Source: Apophysomyces variabilis | Taxonomy: Eukaryota > Mucoromycota > Mucoromycetes > Mucorales > Mucoraceae | DNA: 64,000 nt | Reading direction: 5' to 3' | NCBI GenBank assembly: GCA_002749535.1 | Contig: MZZL01000409.1 | Span: forward strand, 3,240,160-3,304,159 | Shown here: positions 25,026 through 36,468 of the stretch, one piece after another | Layout of the letters: every line of letters begins with the position of its first letter | Position numbering within the stretch: the first letter of the stretch is position 1 | Translations under genes and position numbers: made by a program | Notes under the pieces: model-generated | The model's input: the letters and a program-made list of their open reading frames with translations, nothing else | Told to the model about the DNA's origin: nothing | Database searches by the model: none

Positions 25026-26346
25026 TCAATATATATTCCATAAACTGATACGCCCGTCTTTGGATCCACCGACCAACCAATGTTCATGGTCATCCCTCAT
25101 TTTCGCGAATCGTACTGCATTTACACTATCTCTGTGGTAAGACAAGATAGCTAGCGGCTGTAGTGTCTTCGCCGAAAACACTCGAATTCTGATTGTTCCA
25201 GTTTATTAGTAGGAAAGCATGGCATGAACTTACTCTTACCTGTGATCGAATCCTGCAGTGGCTATTATTCTATTATCTTGCCGTATATCAACTGCAGTCA
25301 ATGATGGTCTTTTAGCTTTAGTTGTCCTCGTTACTTCTCCAGACGACAAGACGTATTTGATAATCTTGTCATCAGCTGATGTGGATATCACAAACGTGTT
25401 GTCGACATCAACGGTTAGGTCAAGAACTAGAATGAAGTTATAGAAACGATCAGCCACATTACTTTCTTGTCCTCTCTGCAATTCATACTTGGTTCCCGGT
25501 GATGCTTGGAGGTCCATCTTTGCCTGAAACCTACCATCCCTGCTTCGCATTCCCATAGTGATACAGAGCCGTCTTCATAACCCGCTAAAACATGTACGTG
25601 CCCATCAAACTGGAGCAATTTCACAGCCATACATGTTCCTCGCCTTGGTGACTCATGGTTTGCGACAGGGCCTACATTTTTCATCACCATCCGACGGATG
25701 TTCAAGCTGTAAATATCCAACTAATATATGTGTTATGCATGCGGCACGACAAAGTATCTTATGGACTAATGCTCACCAGTGATGAATCATCTTTAGTAGG
25801 AAAACATAATAGCTTTTCGTCTGCAAATAGCAGAAATATTAATGATAACTATCGACATGTTATGCAATGATTATTACCTTCAAGTATGCAATATGACAGT
25901 TTGCAAAAGCTAAGTGCAAAATATGTAATAGAACAGACGATCTTAGGTGCTTCTCCCGCATCGGTTTCCTGATCGAAGGATGGAAGCTCCCAAAGATGGA
26001 TCAAGTTGTCTCTACCTTGGCTACGCTATTAATAAGCCTCTTTGCTCATTATCGTTAATTAAGCAAACATGCCTAACCAATTGATCACCAAGCATACACA
26101 CGGATAGACAACTCTTTTCATGCGCTTTCCAGTGCAATACGGGACGGCGAGTTCGTAGGCGCCATACGTATATCATTCCATCCTCATCACTGATATAATA
26201 TAATCATGTCAAATGGATCGATTCATGGAAATCATTTCTTACGCAGATATTAAGTATTCATTACTATCAAAAAAATATAAGCTATTCACTGGGGCAGAAT
26301 GTCCTCGGAAGATATACAGCGGTGTTGGCGCTGCTTTGCTGGTCAT
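25026..26346 (-). CDS. ASA1: WD40 protein, ASA1/GNB1L-like
   Basis: A multi-exon minus-strand gene. Exon 1 is 26243-26346, starting MTSKAAPTPLYIFRGHSAPV, and the last exon ends at 25026. Further coding pieces are recognisable near 26050-26195, 25880-26030, 25560-25710, 25430-25556, 25236-25430 and 25026-25205. WD-type blades read DEDGMIYVWRLRTRRPVLHW, GRDNLIHLWELPSF, LAGYEDGSVSLWE, ADDKIIKYVLSSGE, FDHRIRVFSAKTLQPLAIL and GGSKDGRISLWNIY. An N terminus beginning P-x-Y-x-x-RGH-x-APV and a very short protein after the last blade are typical of GNB1L in animals and Asa1 in the yeast ASTRA complex. That complex assists TTT-dependent maturation of PIKK kinases. Internal boundaries other than exon 1 and the stop were not all fixed. 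Confidence 0.8.
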
Positions 26347-26485
26347 TTTCCCCACTCGGGCATTGACATACAATATCACGAAATGTTATATATAACCTGC
26401 GGTGGTTTAAATATTATCCCGACATGTTCAAATAATCTCGCATTATAACGCGTATTCTTCATATATAATGTATTGTTGAAAACAT

Positions 26486-28074
26486 CTATCGTTTACCGGA
26501 TTCTTCTTGCTCAATAGCCCATAACACTGCTTCCTCTACATTATCGCACACAGCGTCAGCAGGATAGATAGGTGAGTTCCCAGGTCCAACGAAAACACCA
26601 GTGCGCACCAGAATGCTTGTCCATCCATAAGCATTGGCTCCTTTGATGTCAGCTGCTGGATTATCTCCTACAGCGTAAACGCGTGGACGACCCTCGTTTT
26701 TGCCATTGTTGGGACTCAATGACTGAATGGTGCGTTCAGCATAAGCATACGTGGTGGCATGTGGTTTGCCGAAGGATGTCGATTTAAGCTGGAATCCAGT
26801 CAATGTTTCGTACAAGCGTTCAACTGCTACTTTGAACGAGCCTTGGCCCATCCTAGGTGCAGGAAAATCTGTGCTCCAAATCTGAAACGGGTCAACTTTG
26901 AACTGAAAGAAATTAATAACTTACGATATCATTCTATCGTCAAATGTCAGTAATTCAACGAAGCAAAACCAAGCTAAAGTTCTTACATTCGAGAAGTAAA
27001 TGGGAATGTTCTGTAAGGAATAATCTTTTCTCAAACTACCGACGATCCCATTCTCAGAGCACAATACATCAAGGATAAGCTGGAGGTCTCTTCCCCCTGA
27101 AGAATACGTGTAAGCTATTTACCATTCTCTTTTCCAGTTACACACTTACAATCGCGTGCATCATGAAATACCATAACAGCATCAATAGGCGTTTCAGAAA
27201 AATCATACTGTATTAGGATGAGAAACATAAGTTCTTAAATCGTATTAGTTCTACCTTTCCAGAAGTCAATGCCTCACATGGTTGACTGTAAGGCCAAGCT
27301 GACGGGTTCCAGTTGTGGATATCTTCCGGTACAACTACGCGATTAAAGCCGTAACTATCGTATAGTTCGTTACAATTCATAGGTTGTAGTTCAACAACGG
27401 CTGCTTACCCTCGGGCAACATGGTAGCACGAAAGTCCTTTGCCACCAATGACAAGTACCTGCTTTTCCTTATACTTCGTTGCAAGCTGACGCATCGGGGA
27501 ATGCGAAAGTACTACTTGTTCAGGCCGGATCTACCCAATAAGTCTCGGTCAGTTTCCTTGAGTGTTCTGCGCGAAGCTTTCTGTACCTCTACGTCCAACA
27601 TCTGGCTAATCTGTTCAGCTTTCTTAGCTTCCGTCACACCGCCTCCGTTAGTAAGCAATACATAAGGCACTGATCTGTAACATTAAATGTGAGCACTATA
27701 TATTACCCTACTTTTACATCTGTATATCTATGTCTTCTTCCTTTCTTTGGACGTTCTGACCTTTTATTGGTGTTCTCTCCGTTCAGTAGCTGCAGGGCAC
27801 TGTTTGGATCCAAACAAACAAGAAAAGCTTAGTAAAAGCTTCAAGATCATAACACCCTTACCGCTTGGCCTGGGGTATCGTGCGGTTGCCCTGAAGAAAA
27901 ACGGCAGTAAGTGAACAAGCCCTCGCTTACAATGGACGATCGTACTTTAATCAAGACGCCATCAATATCGAAAGCAAATGCATAATTGCTTCCAGAAGAA
28001 GTTGTTGAAATGGAACACCGCAGCCCAGCAATTCCACGCGATTTCACGGTAAGATGTCTGAAAAGCGCGGCCAT
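26486..28074 (-). CDS. HAD-superfamily hydrolase, HDHD5/CECR5 (YKR070W)-like
   Basis: A multi-exon minus-strand gene that starts MAALFRHLTVKSRGIAGL at 28074 and stops at 26486. The first 25 residues are basic and serine-rich, fitting mitochondrial import. HAD motif I is FAFDIDGVLIK (nucleophile and acid-base Asp), motif II is in VPYVLLTNGGGVTEAKKAEQ, and motif III/IV is GDNPAADIKGANAYGW near the C terminus. The middle pieces VLVIGGKGLSCYHVARGYGF and DAVMVFHDARDWGRDLQLIL match the class IIA cap type of CECR5/HDHD5. Substrates of this subfamily are not well established, so phosphatase activity is inferred from the fold. At least seven exons are visible; their internal borders were not all verified. 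Confidence 0.85.
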
Positions 28075-30893
28075 GGTAACGAAAGCTCGAACAACAGGTC
28101 AGCTCACGCAACACAATGGGATTCCAGGCAAGGTGTGGGTAAATGCTTAACCGCGGAGGTAGATATACGGATTTTACGTGGTAAGTCTCAAATTCTTTTG
28201 GTCGTTCATGACTGTGCTAAATGTCATGTTGGAGATGGGCAAAGTTCCCACGGTAAGCGTTAGCATTATTTTTTTCTGGGCAAGTCAAAACGAACGGTTA
28301 CTTCGTATCGTCAACGGATTGTTATGCCGACTGTAAGAATAGCGAACATAATGGAATCGGAAATGAAATAAAACTACCCATCAAATGCAACCACAAACGC
28401 AGCAAGTTTTTGGATCATCATGCTACTGCAGCTCATAACATTTGCTAAATTGACCACATGATTAAAACTGCAAGTGTAATCCATCTAAGATCAGAACACA
28501 AGACATATCATAAGCAAACATGACCGACAGTAAAGACGCTTGCCTTTCCGATAAAGAAAACGTTCATTAGTCCGGTTTTTTGCATTAATCTATACATAGA
28601 AAGGTTTCTGGTAGTTATGTTGCCTTTACAAAAGCGTATGATAGAAAGAATACCTTTTTCATGATTTCTATAGACACCCAAGGTCCAATCCCTGGATCGG
28701 CAACAGTCCTCATCTTCATCAGTGCGCGTTTAGTCGGACAATCGTCTGACCGCAAGTTCTCGAGAAGTCCGTCGAAAGCTCTGCAGCCCATATCAAGCAA
28801 GAGGATCAAATCCTGACGCAGAAAGTCTCTTGCGAAATGGGGATTGCTACCCCTTTATGGAACTCTATAGCCAAGCAGCAGTCTTATTGCGGCTCCACAT
28901 TCAAATTCGACTTTTAAATGCCGACAATCGTTGACTTTAGCCAACTATACAGTCGATCGATGGCCTTGCCCCACAAAAGAAAAAAGTGGTATAGTCCATA
29001 ACTGAACCTTCAGAGGGCAAAAGTTTAAACAAACAAATTACCAGACACATAAGGAGCTTAGTTTAGAAGGGCATGCCCAACTCCCAATCACGCCGTACTG
29101 CAGCCACGTGGCAATTTAGGTAACGGAAAGAATTAATGCGGATCGCACCAAACCAAGAACCAAACTATTTCCTATGGGTCTCTGTACAATTCTTTTTTCA
29201 TCATTCTGCAATGGACATTGATGCATTCACTGTGGACACCATTGAAAATATGACGGATACACTGGCCAAGCATGACATTAATTGGAAGCAGAAGTTCCCA
29301 AATCCTGATTTGGTTGGAAATATCGACCATCATCATAGACCTTAGCTTAGGACCGAAAAAACAACAGGATGCAAATAATTTCATCTGCTGAGGTTACCTA
29401 AAAATGTCGGATATGGTCAAATTAGGTTTGGCCGGACATTACCAACCTGATCAAAAAATTACCAGCAGCAACAATCAAGAACAGCACAACCATTGGCGAA
29501 ACAGAAATTTGGAACACTTTATCTCAACCCAATATTGTCTGTTCTAGTTACTGACTTTGAAAACTCGGTACAGTCACGAAGGACCAATATTTCAGCATCC
29601 GAAAGTGGTAGCGACAACACTACAGGATAGAAAAGTTGCACACGTCGTAGGGAAATCTCATGTCATATAAGATCTGATGTTTCCGAGATTTACTGTGAGG
29701 GTATCAGAAGAAATGCGCTGAAAGCTGACGATAAACTTACAGATCAAATCTGTGAGTCAGTAAATAAAGTAACCGGATCAGACTGCGAAGCTTGGATTAA
29801 GCATTCAATATCATTCTTTTCTCGTTGTAAGAGAAACCTATTTTATATGAAGACCTATATTTTTCGCTCTAAACTATTATTTGACCTTGGACTACAGAAA
29901 AGCTATACCGTATTAAAGCGTTTTGTGAAAGCTCTTTATAATCTGGAACATCTCATAGTGGCTGCATTAATCTTCATTGGTCAAGGATGTCCTTGACGCC
30001 ATTTAATGACGTAAAAAGCTCTACTTTGCAGTCTAAACTTCCATCTCCAGCTGTTTTCCACCCTTTATATGATTTTCTCTCTGAGGAGCGAACCATAAGC
30101 AAAATAGAACTCACAAGAATAGTCTAGCGATCTATTCAAGATTCCTCCATGTGTCCACATTCCCTGTCTGTCTGCTGCATAAGTTTGTATATTTTATTAG
30201 TCATATTCAAGTCGGTTGGGCCTTTCGGGAATTGTTGTGAGGGACCAAATATTATATCTTCATAGAGAATGACTCCTCTGTCCTCCCTTTGTTGTCATTT
30301 TAGCCTATGTAAACAGAATACATGAACTGTAGATGTCCTTGCGCCGGTTATATTTGCTCTGGTTGATTTTCTCCTTACCTTGTAGCTCAGCAACCTGTTC
30401 TCTTGCGCTAAAACAGGACAACCTTTAATGAACAGAAAAAGGGATAATCAATGTGCACTAATGACAACTGAATTACGTAAAATCTGTTAGATGCTATCAT
30501 ATTTTCTCTCTCGCGATTGATAACCATGTATTTCGCACGATCTCCCTCGTTTGCCATACCAAACAGAGTAGCGATCTCGTTTGAGACGCAAATGTCTCAA
30601 ACTTCCCAAGATATTACNTAAGTACGAACTAGTTGCAAACAGATGTTAGATAAAGTATACAAAAACCAATCTATGATGCCTTTTTTTTTCTCTTCTTATT
30701 ACAGGAACAAGGCGGAAAAAAGGAGCGTGATTCTGTTTTTGTTTTTTTCTTTTTTTCCGGTCTTCCCTTCTTCCGTACCTTCCCAACATAGGAACCCACA
30801 TACCTTCTCATAACATACGGAAGACACGTACCCGTTTCTCACTTACAACCATCATATTACTGCTATCACAACCTCGAATTGTATTTTCATATC
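28075..30893. other. 2.8 kb gene-poor region with degraded ORF fragments
   Basis: No intact gene was found. Fragments such as minus 28615-28809 and plus 29136-29345 (containing MDIDAFTVDTIENMTDTL) are protein-like but end in stops in all frames, suggesting a decayed gene or element. A perfect palindrome GCCACGTGGC lies near 29103-29112. The right part (about 30300-30890) is the promoter and 5' leader of the bZIP gene and contains one ambiguous base. Confidence 0.4.
30618..30618. other. Ambiguous base (n) in the assembly
   Basis: The only non-ACGT character in the window, in noncoding DNA upstream of the bZIP gene. Confidence 0.99.
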
Positions 30894-32135
30894 ATGACTG
30901 ATACCGAGACAACTGTTGCCAGCGGCACCTCATTCACAACCACCATCTCAGAACAAGAGGAGAAACCTGTTCTGGAAGAAGCACAAAACAAGTCACATCA
31001 AGATAAATCGACGAACAAACGAACAGCCAAAGAAGAGCCGGATGATTGTAAGGAGGCAAAAGCAAGAAAGACATCGGTCGAAACAGACTTGGACGTAAAA
31101 GTACACGAAGGCACACCCAAGCCATCGTGCTCAGGAGTGGACAGTGAAATATCAAACCAGCCTGATCCGGAACGTAAAGAATCCGCAGAGCCTATCAGCT
31201 CCGATGAACAAACAAGCACCGTCGACTCGTCTTCTGTGGTCACCGTGTCATCGACTTCAGAAGGCTGCCACACCGCATTAATAGGTATTCCATCGTCAAA
31301 CACTCAGGCAGGCAATCCGTTACCGTTACTATCTGAACAACAACACCAACAATTATTGCAAACCTACGCGCAAGCCAATGGACAAGATTTAGCAAACCTA
31401 ACCGCTTCCTCATTGGCCCAAGCTATGGTGTCACCGATTGCACTCCCAGGCTTAACTCAGAGCTTATTACAGCATTTGCAAGGCGGAAACGTCATAACGA
31501 CCTTACCAGGCCCACCACAGCTTCCGCAACCAACGTCAATACCTCAAGATCAAAATTCCACAGTAGCTGAGGATGTTCAAACAACGAAACGTGGTTCTAC
31601 CGTGCGGAATCTAACCAATGATGAACGACGCCAACGCCGGTTATTAAGAAATCGAGTAGCTGCTAAAGAGTGTCGTAAGAAAAAGAAACAATACATCCAT
31701 GATATGGAAGAGAAGATCCAACGACTGGAGACGGAAAACGCCACTTTACGAAAAGAAGTAGAGGAATTAACGACGAAGCTATCAATGGGTGGCGATTTGC
31801 ATAATAGCGAGAGCTATCGATTGATGAAAGAGGTCGAAGAACTAAACGCAAAACTGGGGATGGGCCATTTGCCAACCGGAAGCAGTGCGTTAACGACAGC
31901 CATTATGGCAGCAGTAAATCAGCAGCAACAATCACAAGCACAATCACAGGCACAGCCATCACAGCCGCAGCCACAGCCCCAAACCCAACCGCAGCCGCAA
32001 CCACAACAACATCATTCATCACCACAGCCGATTGCTCCTCGTCCCATAAGTATGACAGACCAGGAACAACGTCGACCAGACGAGATAAAGACCAACGATG
32101 TCAAAGTATCGGAACTTGATGCGGAACTAAAATGA
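30894..32135 (+). CDS. bZIP transcription factor, CREB/ATF-like
   Basis: A single exon of 413 residues, starting at the second in-frame ATG (MTDTETTVASGT); an ATG five codons earlier at 30879 is possible. The basic region is at about 240-265 (RRLLRNRVAAKECRKKKKQY, with the N-x3-A-A-x-E-C-R core of the CREB/ATF family). A leucine zipper of about five heptads follows (MEEKIQRLETENATLRKEVE). The N-terminal third is acidic and Ser/Thr-rich, the middle is Leu/Gln/Pro-rich, and the tail has a Gln-Pro repeat (about 345-385). These are common activation-domain compositions. It should bind CRE/ATF-like TGACGT elements as a dimer. A specific orthologue cannot be assigned. Confidence 0.92.
   Translation: MTDTETTVASGTSFTTTISEQEEKPVLEEAQNKSHQDKSTNKRTAKEEPDDCKEAKARKTSVETDLDVKVHEGTPKPSCSGVDSEISNQPDPERKESAEPISSDEQTSTVDSSSVVTVSSTSEGCHTALIGIPSSNTQAGNPLPLLSEQQHQQLLQTYAQANGQDLANLTASSLAQAMVSPIALPGLTQSLLQHLQGGNVITTLPGPPQLPQPTSIPQDQNSTVAEDVQTTKRGSTVRNLTNDERRQRRLLRNRVAAKECRKKKKQYIHDMEEKIQRLETENATLRKEVEELTTKLSMGGDLHNSESYRLMKEVEELNAKLGMGHLPTGSSALTTAIMAAVNQQQQSQAQSQAQPSQPQPQPQTQPQPQPQQHHSSPQPIAPRPISMTDQEQRRPDEIKTNDVKVSELDAELK
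31915..32020 (+). repeat. Coding Gln/Pro repeat tract
   Basis: cag/cca/caa-type trinucleotide repeats in the bZIP gene encode alternating Gln, Pro, Ser and Ala. Such tracts commonly vary in length between strains. Confidence 0.8.
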
Positions 32136-32298
32136 GAAAAAAACAACCCAAAAAAAATGAAAAGAGAAATAGTTTCTATAAATAAAGTTGTTTGTGTCTC
32201 ACATCCATTTGGGCAAAGCTATATAATAAGTCCCTTTGATCCAGCCAATGTTTTCATTTCCGTATTTCTTCTTCTTCCTCAATACTACAGATTGCCAA

Positions 32299-33681
32299 AT
32301 GCACACATCGACCAAGCTTACCTGGGCCGTGTGTCTTGCGACGTGTTCATTATTCATTCTCTTCATGACACAGATTAAAATCACACCCCGGTTGCTCAGC
32401 AACGGCTTATCCTCCAAAAAATACCAGTCATCGCAGTATGCCATGGAGACTGGAGAAAAATATTTGACCTATCTACCACACTCAGGTCTCCACAACCAAC
32501 GCATTGCCTTGATCAACGCCATGGTCCTTGCTAAGGCCCTCAATCGGACGCTTATCATGCCAGAGCTCAACATCGGTAAAGCCAACTATTGGCAAGCATC
32601 CAATCGACTAGCACAAAAGCTGGATCAATGTGTCGACCGCAGCAGAGTAGGCGCCAATGGTCTTGTCTACGGCTGTCGCGAGTATCGACGTTATTTTCCT
32701 GTACCTGTCGAGACTATGTTTGATTTAACACCTGCTTACCACTCCCGGATTCGACTGATGCAACGCTTTGACATGAGCACCGATTATTTCAGCCGTGTTT
32801 GGTCTGCGCCAGATGACCACGTGTTTTATGTCAATGACTTGACCAGATTTTCTTATCGTATCTATGACAGCAACAAGAACGCCATGCCTATGTTAAATTT
32901 TGAACAACGCATCGATTTGGAAGATCTTCGTAGCCGTCCCGAGCCATTCCTCGTCTTTGGCTCTTTATTTGGATCTCACAGACTTGCTCTTGAAAGGCCT
33001 GAGCTTCGGTGGCTTTGGGATTACCTCTTCCGAGAAATGGGCATGTCTTATCCGATGGTGACGGAAAAGGCCCTGCAGGTCGTAGCCAAACTCGGTGGTC
33101 CCGATCAGTTCATTAGTGTCCATCTGCGTCAAGCCGACGGTGTTTTCAAAGCCACAATGGCTCAAACCATGGATGTTGTCCGCGGCAACTTGACTGTTTT
33201 GACTTCGGCAAACCCAGGGATTCACTGGAAAGAAGAAGAAGAAGAAGAGAAAGATCAGACACTCAGCCCCGAGATGATCCAAAAGCTGAACGAACTGCGT
33301 GAAGCTCGTCGGTATGAAGACCTTCTGAATACGTGTCAAACTATCAAAGCTATCAAGGATCCTCGTGCACGTATCATCTTCATGGCCACCGATGCTCCAC
33401 GACCCCGGGAATCGCTCCAACATTTGTTTGAGGAGTTTATGTGCCTATTTTCTCTCAGCGATTTTCCCGACGTAACGGAAAGTCTGACAACGATGGTAAC
33501 CAGCAACAGCGCGAACAGCAACGAAACCAACTTGGCCATACCTTCCGGCTCTTTGCTTCTTCCACTTATCGACGCTGAGATCGCTTCGCATGCCTCTATT
33601 TTTGTTGGAACACCCAAGAGCACCTTTTCCAAGTATATCCAATATCGAAATGACCGATTCCGGTCACTGTACAGCCGATAA
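32299..33681 (+). CDS. O-fucosyltransferase-like glycosyltransferase, type II membrane protein
   Basis: Single exon of 460 residues from the ATG at 32299. An in-frame ATG at 32236 would add a phenylalanine-rich leader unlikely to be real, and a pyrimidine tract ending in CAG precedes the chosen start. A signal anchor lies at residues 7-23 (LTWAVCLATCSLFILFM), followed by a lumenal domain, so Golgi or ER residence is likely. The motifs HSGLHNQRIALINAMVLAKA with LNRTLIMPEL, and later FISVHLRQADGVF, have the form of the GDP-fucose protein O-fucosyltransferase superfamily (N-terminal nucleotide-sugar fold and a second H-x-R box). Here Gln replaces the usual second Arg. A glutamate run (gaa repeat, 33226-33250) lies in a loop. 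Donor and acceptor are not predictable. Confidence 0.75.
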   Translation: MHTSTKLTWAVCLATCSLFILFMTQIKITPRLLSNGLSSKKYQSSQYAMETGEKYLTYLPHSGLHNQRIALINAMVLAKALNRTLIMPELNIGKANYWQASNRLAQKLDQCVDRSRVGANGLVYGCREYRRYFPVPVETMFDLTPAYHSRIRLMQRFDMSTDYFSRVWSAPDDHVFYVNDLTRFSYRIYDSNKNAMPMLNFEQRIDLEDLRSRPEPFLVFGSLFGSHRLALERPELRWLWDYLFREMGMSYPMVTEKALQVVAKLGGPDQFISVHLRQADGVFKATMAQTMDVVRGNLTVLTSANPGIHWKEEEEEEKDQTLSPEMIQKLNELREARRYEDLLNTCQTIKAIKDPRARIIFMATDAPRPRESLQHLFEEFMCLFSLSDFPDVTESLTTMVTSNSANSNETNLAIPSGSLLLPLIDAEIASHASIFVGTPKSTFSKYIQYRNDRFRSLYSR

Positions 33682-34139
33682 GTTCGCCTATCTGAATAAC
33701 TTTTTTTTTGTATCTATTTCCTTTTCCTGCATTATTTTATTTTTAACTTGTACACTTCGCCATTCATTTCCGTTCCGATTAACCAGACGGGCTGTAATTC
33801 ATGTTTGTATGTTTCATAGTATGTAGATCGATAGCATCACATTATCATTTCCTTTCCTTCCTATCACTTCCATAAAATTCACATTGTATTCTATAGCATC
33901 TATTTGATTTTGGTATGCTCCTAATTTAGAAATGGGCTTTTCTGAGGCTAAGCTACTGCTGTGTTCTAAAAAAGTTTGATACCATCGCGATCAGCCTTTT
34001 CCTCGTGAAACCATCTGACGGTTTGAATTTCCTGGAAATCTCACTAGGTACTGGCAGTTCTACAGTGATTACCGACACAAACAAATCTCAATCCAGGAAA
34101 TACAGTACTTTGCAAGTAGTTCGCGCCACTGCAAAACTA

Positions 34140-34204
34140 CTTTTGTACCAGCGAACATGATAACTTTGCGCTGAGAGTGACAAATTCGACGCTCAAGGTT
34201 GAAA
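34140..34204 (+). repeat. Short dispersed repeat, copy B
   Basis: Shares ordered blocks with 18034-18122 (opposite strand): CTTTTG..CCAGCGA, GATAACTTTGCGCTGAG and ACGCTCAAGGTTGAAA. It is followed by a run of A. It is 65 bp against 89 bp in copy A. No gene overlaps this copy. Confidence 0.65.
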
Positions 34205-34962
34205 AAAAAAACACGTTTTTACCACGCATATTTCAAGTCTTGATCAAGTCTAGGATAATAAAAGAATAACATAGGCTTATTGCTTTACTGACGATATTCA
34301 TTCCATGGAAAAACAGAACGAGAAGAAGCAATGGGTTGAGCATTGCTGCTGTAATCTCGCAACTTATATTGGCTGAAGAAGATGTTCTTGTCGGTTAAGA
34401 ACGATACATAAGCTGGTCAATGATAAGGAACACTTGAGTGATAACACCTATTTTTCATTTCATTCCGAATTTCTGTTTCAATGGGTGCATTCTTGCGCTA
34501 AAAGCCGTCAATCTATGCAAATGGATTTTTGTATTATAAGTGCCTTGGGAATGGGAATGGCTCATCAATGAAAGCTACATGTACATGCATGCATGTCTTT
34601 GCATTGACAGATAGTCTTTTCCAACAAAGTCATACAGCTTTGGGTTGTTGTCGTATCTCTCTGTGCTTCCCTCTTTTACCTGCCATCATACACTGTATGA
34701 GCGATATTACTTCCATTGTATGTTAAGCGAGCAAATACCTTTGTTGTCATTATCTGGTGCTGAAGAGTGTGGTCCAGACTGTCTCAGGATGATGTTGGGT
34801 AAGACTTCATGGCGATCTTTCATATATATTCCTTCATAAACGCGTATGAATTGTTGTCGCTTTGTTTTCTTCTTTGGACTTCCTTTCTCTTTTGCCAGGA
34901 CCCGTCCACTTGTTGATGAGTACGCAATTTGGTATTGCACTCTTTGCATTTAGACTTACTTT

Positions 34963-35112
34963 ATGTTAGACAGTGTCCTCGTGGTTGATGCCGTCGAGGC
35001 GCCTTCGCCTTCGTGGCCTCCCGTTCGCACTTTTTTCCGTTTTCTTCGTCTGTCGTATCAGAATGAGCACCAGCGCCCCCTAACGGAGTGCGTATGCCGT
35101 GGATCTGGATAA
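34963..35112 (+). other. Small ORF in a GC-richer patch, 49 codons
   Basis: An open frame starting MLDSVLVVDAVEAPSPSW lies in a patch visibly richer in G+C than the surrounding DNA. It could be a first exon (a GT-rich sequence follows), a fragment of something inserted, or chance. No family is recognised. Confidence 0.2.
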
Positions 35113-36468
35113 GGTGTGTGTAAATACTTTATATTTTTAATGAAGGAACAATTGCATACGGACAACGCATTTTTCCATGCGTAGCTCATGGCGGCGTTTT
35201 TTTTATTTTACCAAGTTTTTACTTATGCTTTTAAAGAAAACTAAATACCGTTGGCCACTGTGGATTGGATGCGCCGCGGTCCCCAATCCATGTGTTGGGA
35301 TTACCCATTGAAGGTAAGTAAGAAGATATCATACCATTCCCATTTACTATCCATGAACTATATTTCACGCTACTCGAACGAATTTTATGCCCAGTAGAGG
35401 ATCAAGTTGACGTAAGCAAAACGTGTACTTTCTACATTTTGTTATACTAAGCAAGCATATCTACTTTACTTTTAGCGCACACTTGGTCCTTCCCATGCAC
35501 GCAAAATTTAGTTTAGAGTAGCGCGAAATGTGATTCAATAAATTACACCCCCAACCCTACTAACTGTAAAATTTCAGCCCACTTGTATCATGAGGATAGA
35601 TGTATGTATACTTATTTAACCCAAGAAAAGGACAAGTATCCAAACAACGCAAATTTAAAGCCAAACTTTTAAGATCAAAGCCAATGTCAGGGAAAAGCGA
35701 CCAGTCAGGCTAGAAGGATTCCGCCTTACAGTATTCTGCAACTTGTAAAGTGATGTCAAAGATTGGCCAAAGAAAACGTCGATTCTCCTCCCGAAAACTA
35801 TGATAATATAAAAACAACAGAGCCAACCACAAACGGATGGCTGCATTAGAAACTTCCATGACTAAAAGTGATACTCCAAGATTAGCTGCATAGGATTTCG
35901 GAAACCCTCAGATGGACTAAAATGTTAACAGAAGTTTCACCCATCCACAGTCAGAAACTGCATGACTATCACCAGAGAGCTAATGCATCTGTTCGTTTCT
36001 TTAAAGGTTTTGGTTTAATAAAAGGCGTGGCAAATCATTCCCGCATTGTATATTAAGTCTATGAAATGATCAGCGACATAAGACAAAGCTTTTGTTTCAA
36101 AGTCCATATAGGACGTTGCATCCATCATCTTTTCTACATGTATCAATTCATGCTAGCTCAATAAATGAAAAGCAAAATGAAACCAACACCTGCAATTCCA
36201 AGGCATTTGCTCATTAAAAGAAAGTTACGGACCAAGCATTTCATGGTTATTTTATCGTTTACAGATTCTAACAATAAAACTTTCCAACAAAGCCTAGCAG
36301 CTAACAGAAAAAAAAGTGTCAAAGCAAAGGGTATTATTTTTAAGAAGCTGAGCATACAGGCTACTTGTAACTATTAATGTTTGAGATGCGCCATTGACCT
36401 TCAAGTGTATAGCTATAGACCGTAGGATAGGAAAATAGCGATCAATGCCATTGCAGAACGAAATCTTG

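Larger units (their letters stand above)
33682..36468. other. 2.8 kb intergenic region with a repeat copy and a small ORF
   Basis: Contains dispersed repeat copy B at 34140-34204. There is also a GC-richer segment with a 49-codon ORF at 34963-35112. Otherwise it is AT-rich. The other ORFs (34529-34839, 35655-35846, 36158-36377) have no domain support. Confidence 0.4.

Noticed and set aside
29103..29112. Palindrome GCCACGTGGC as a functional operator
   Set aside because: A ten-base palindrome around an E-box is expected by chance at this scale; no gene start nearby uses it clearly.
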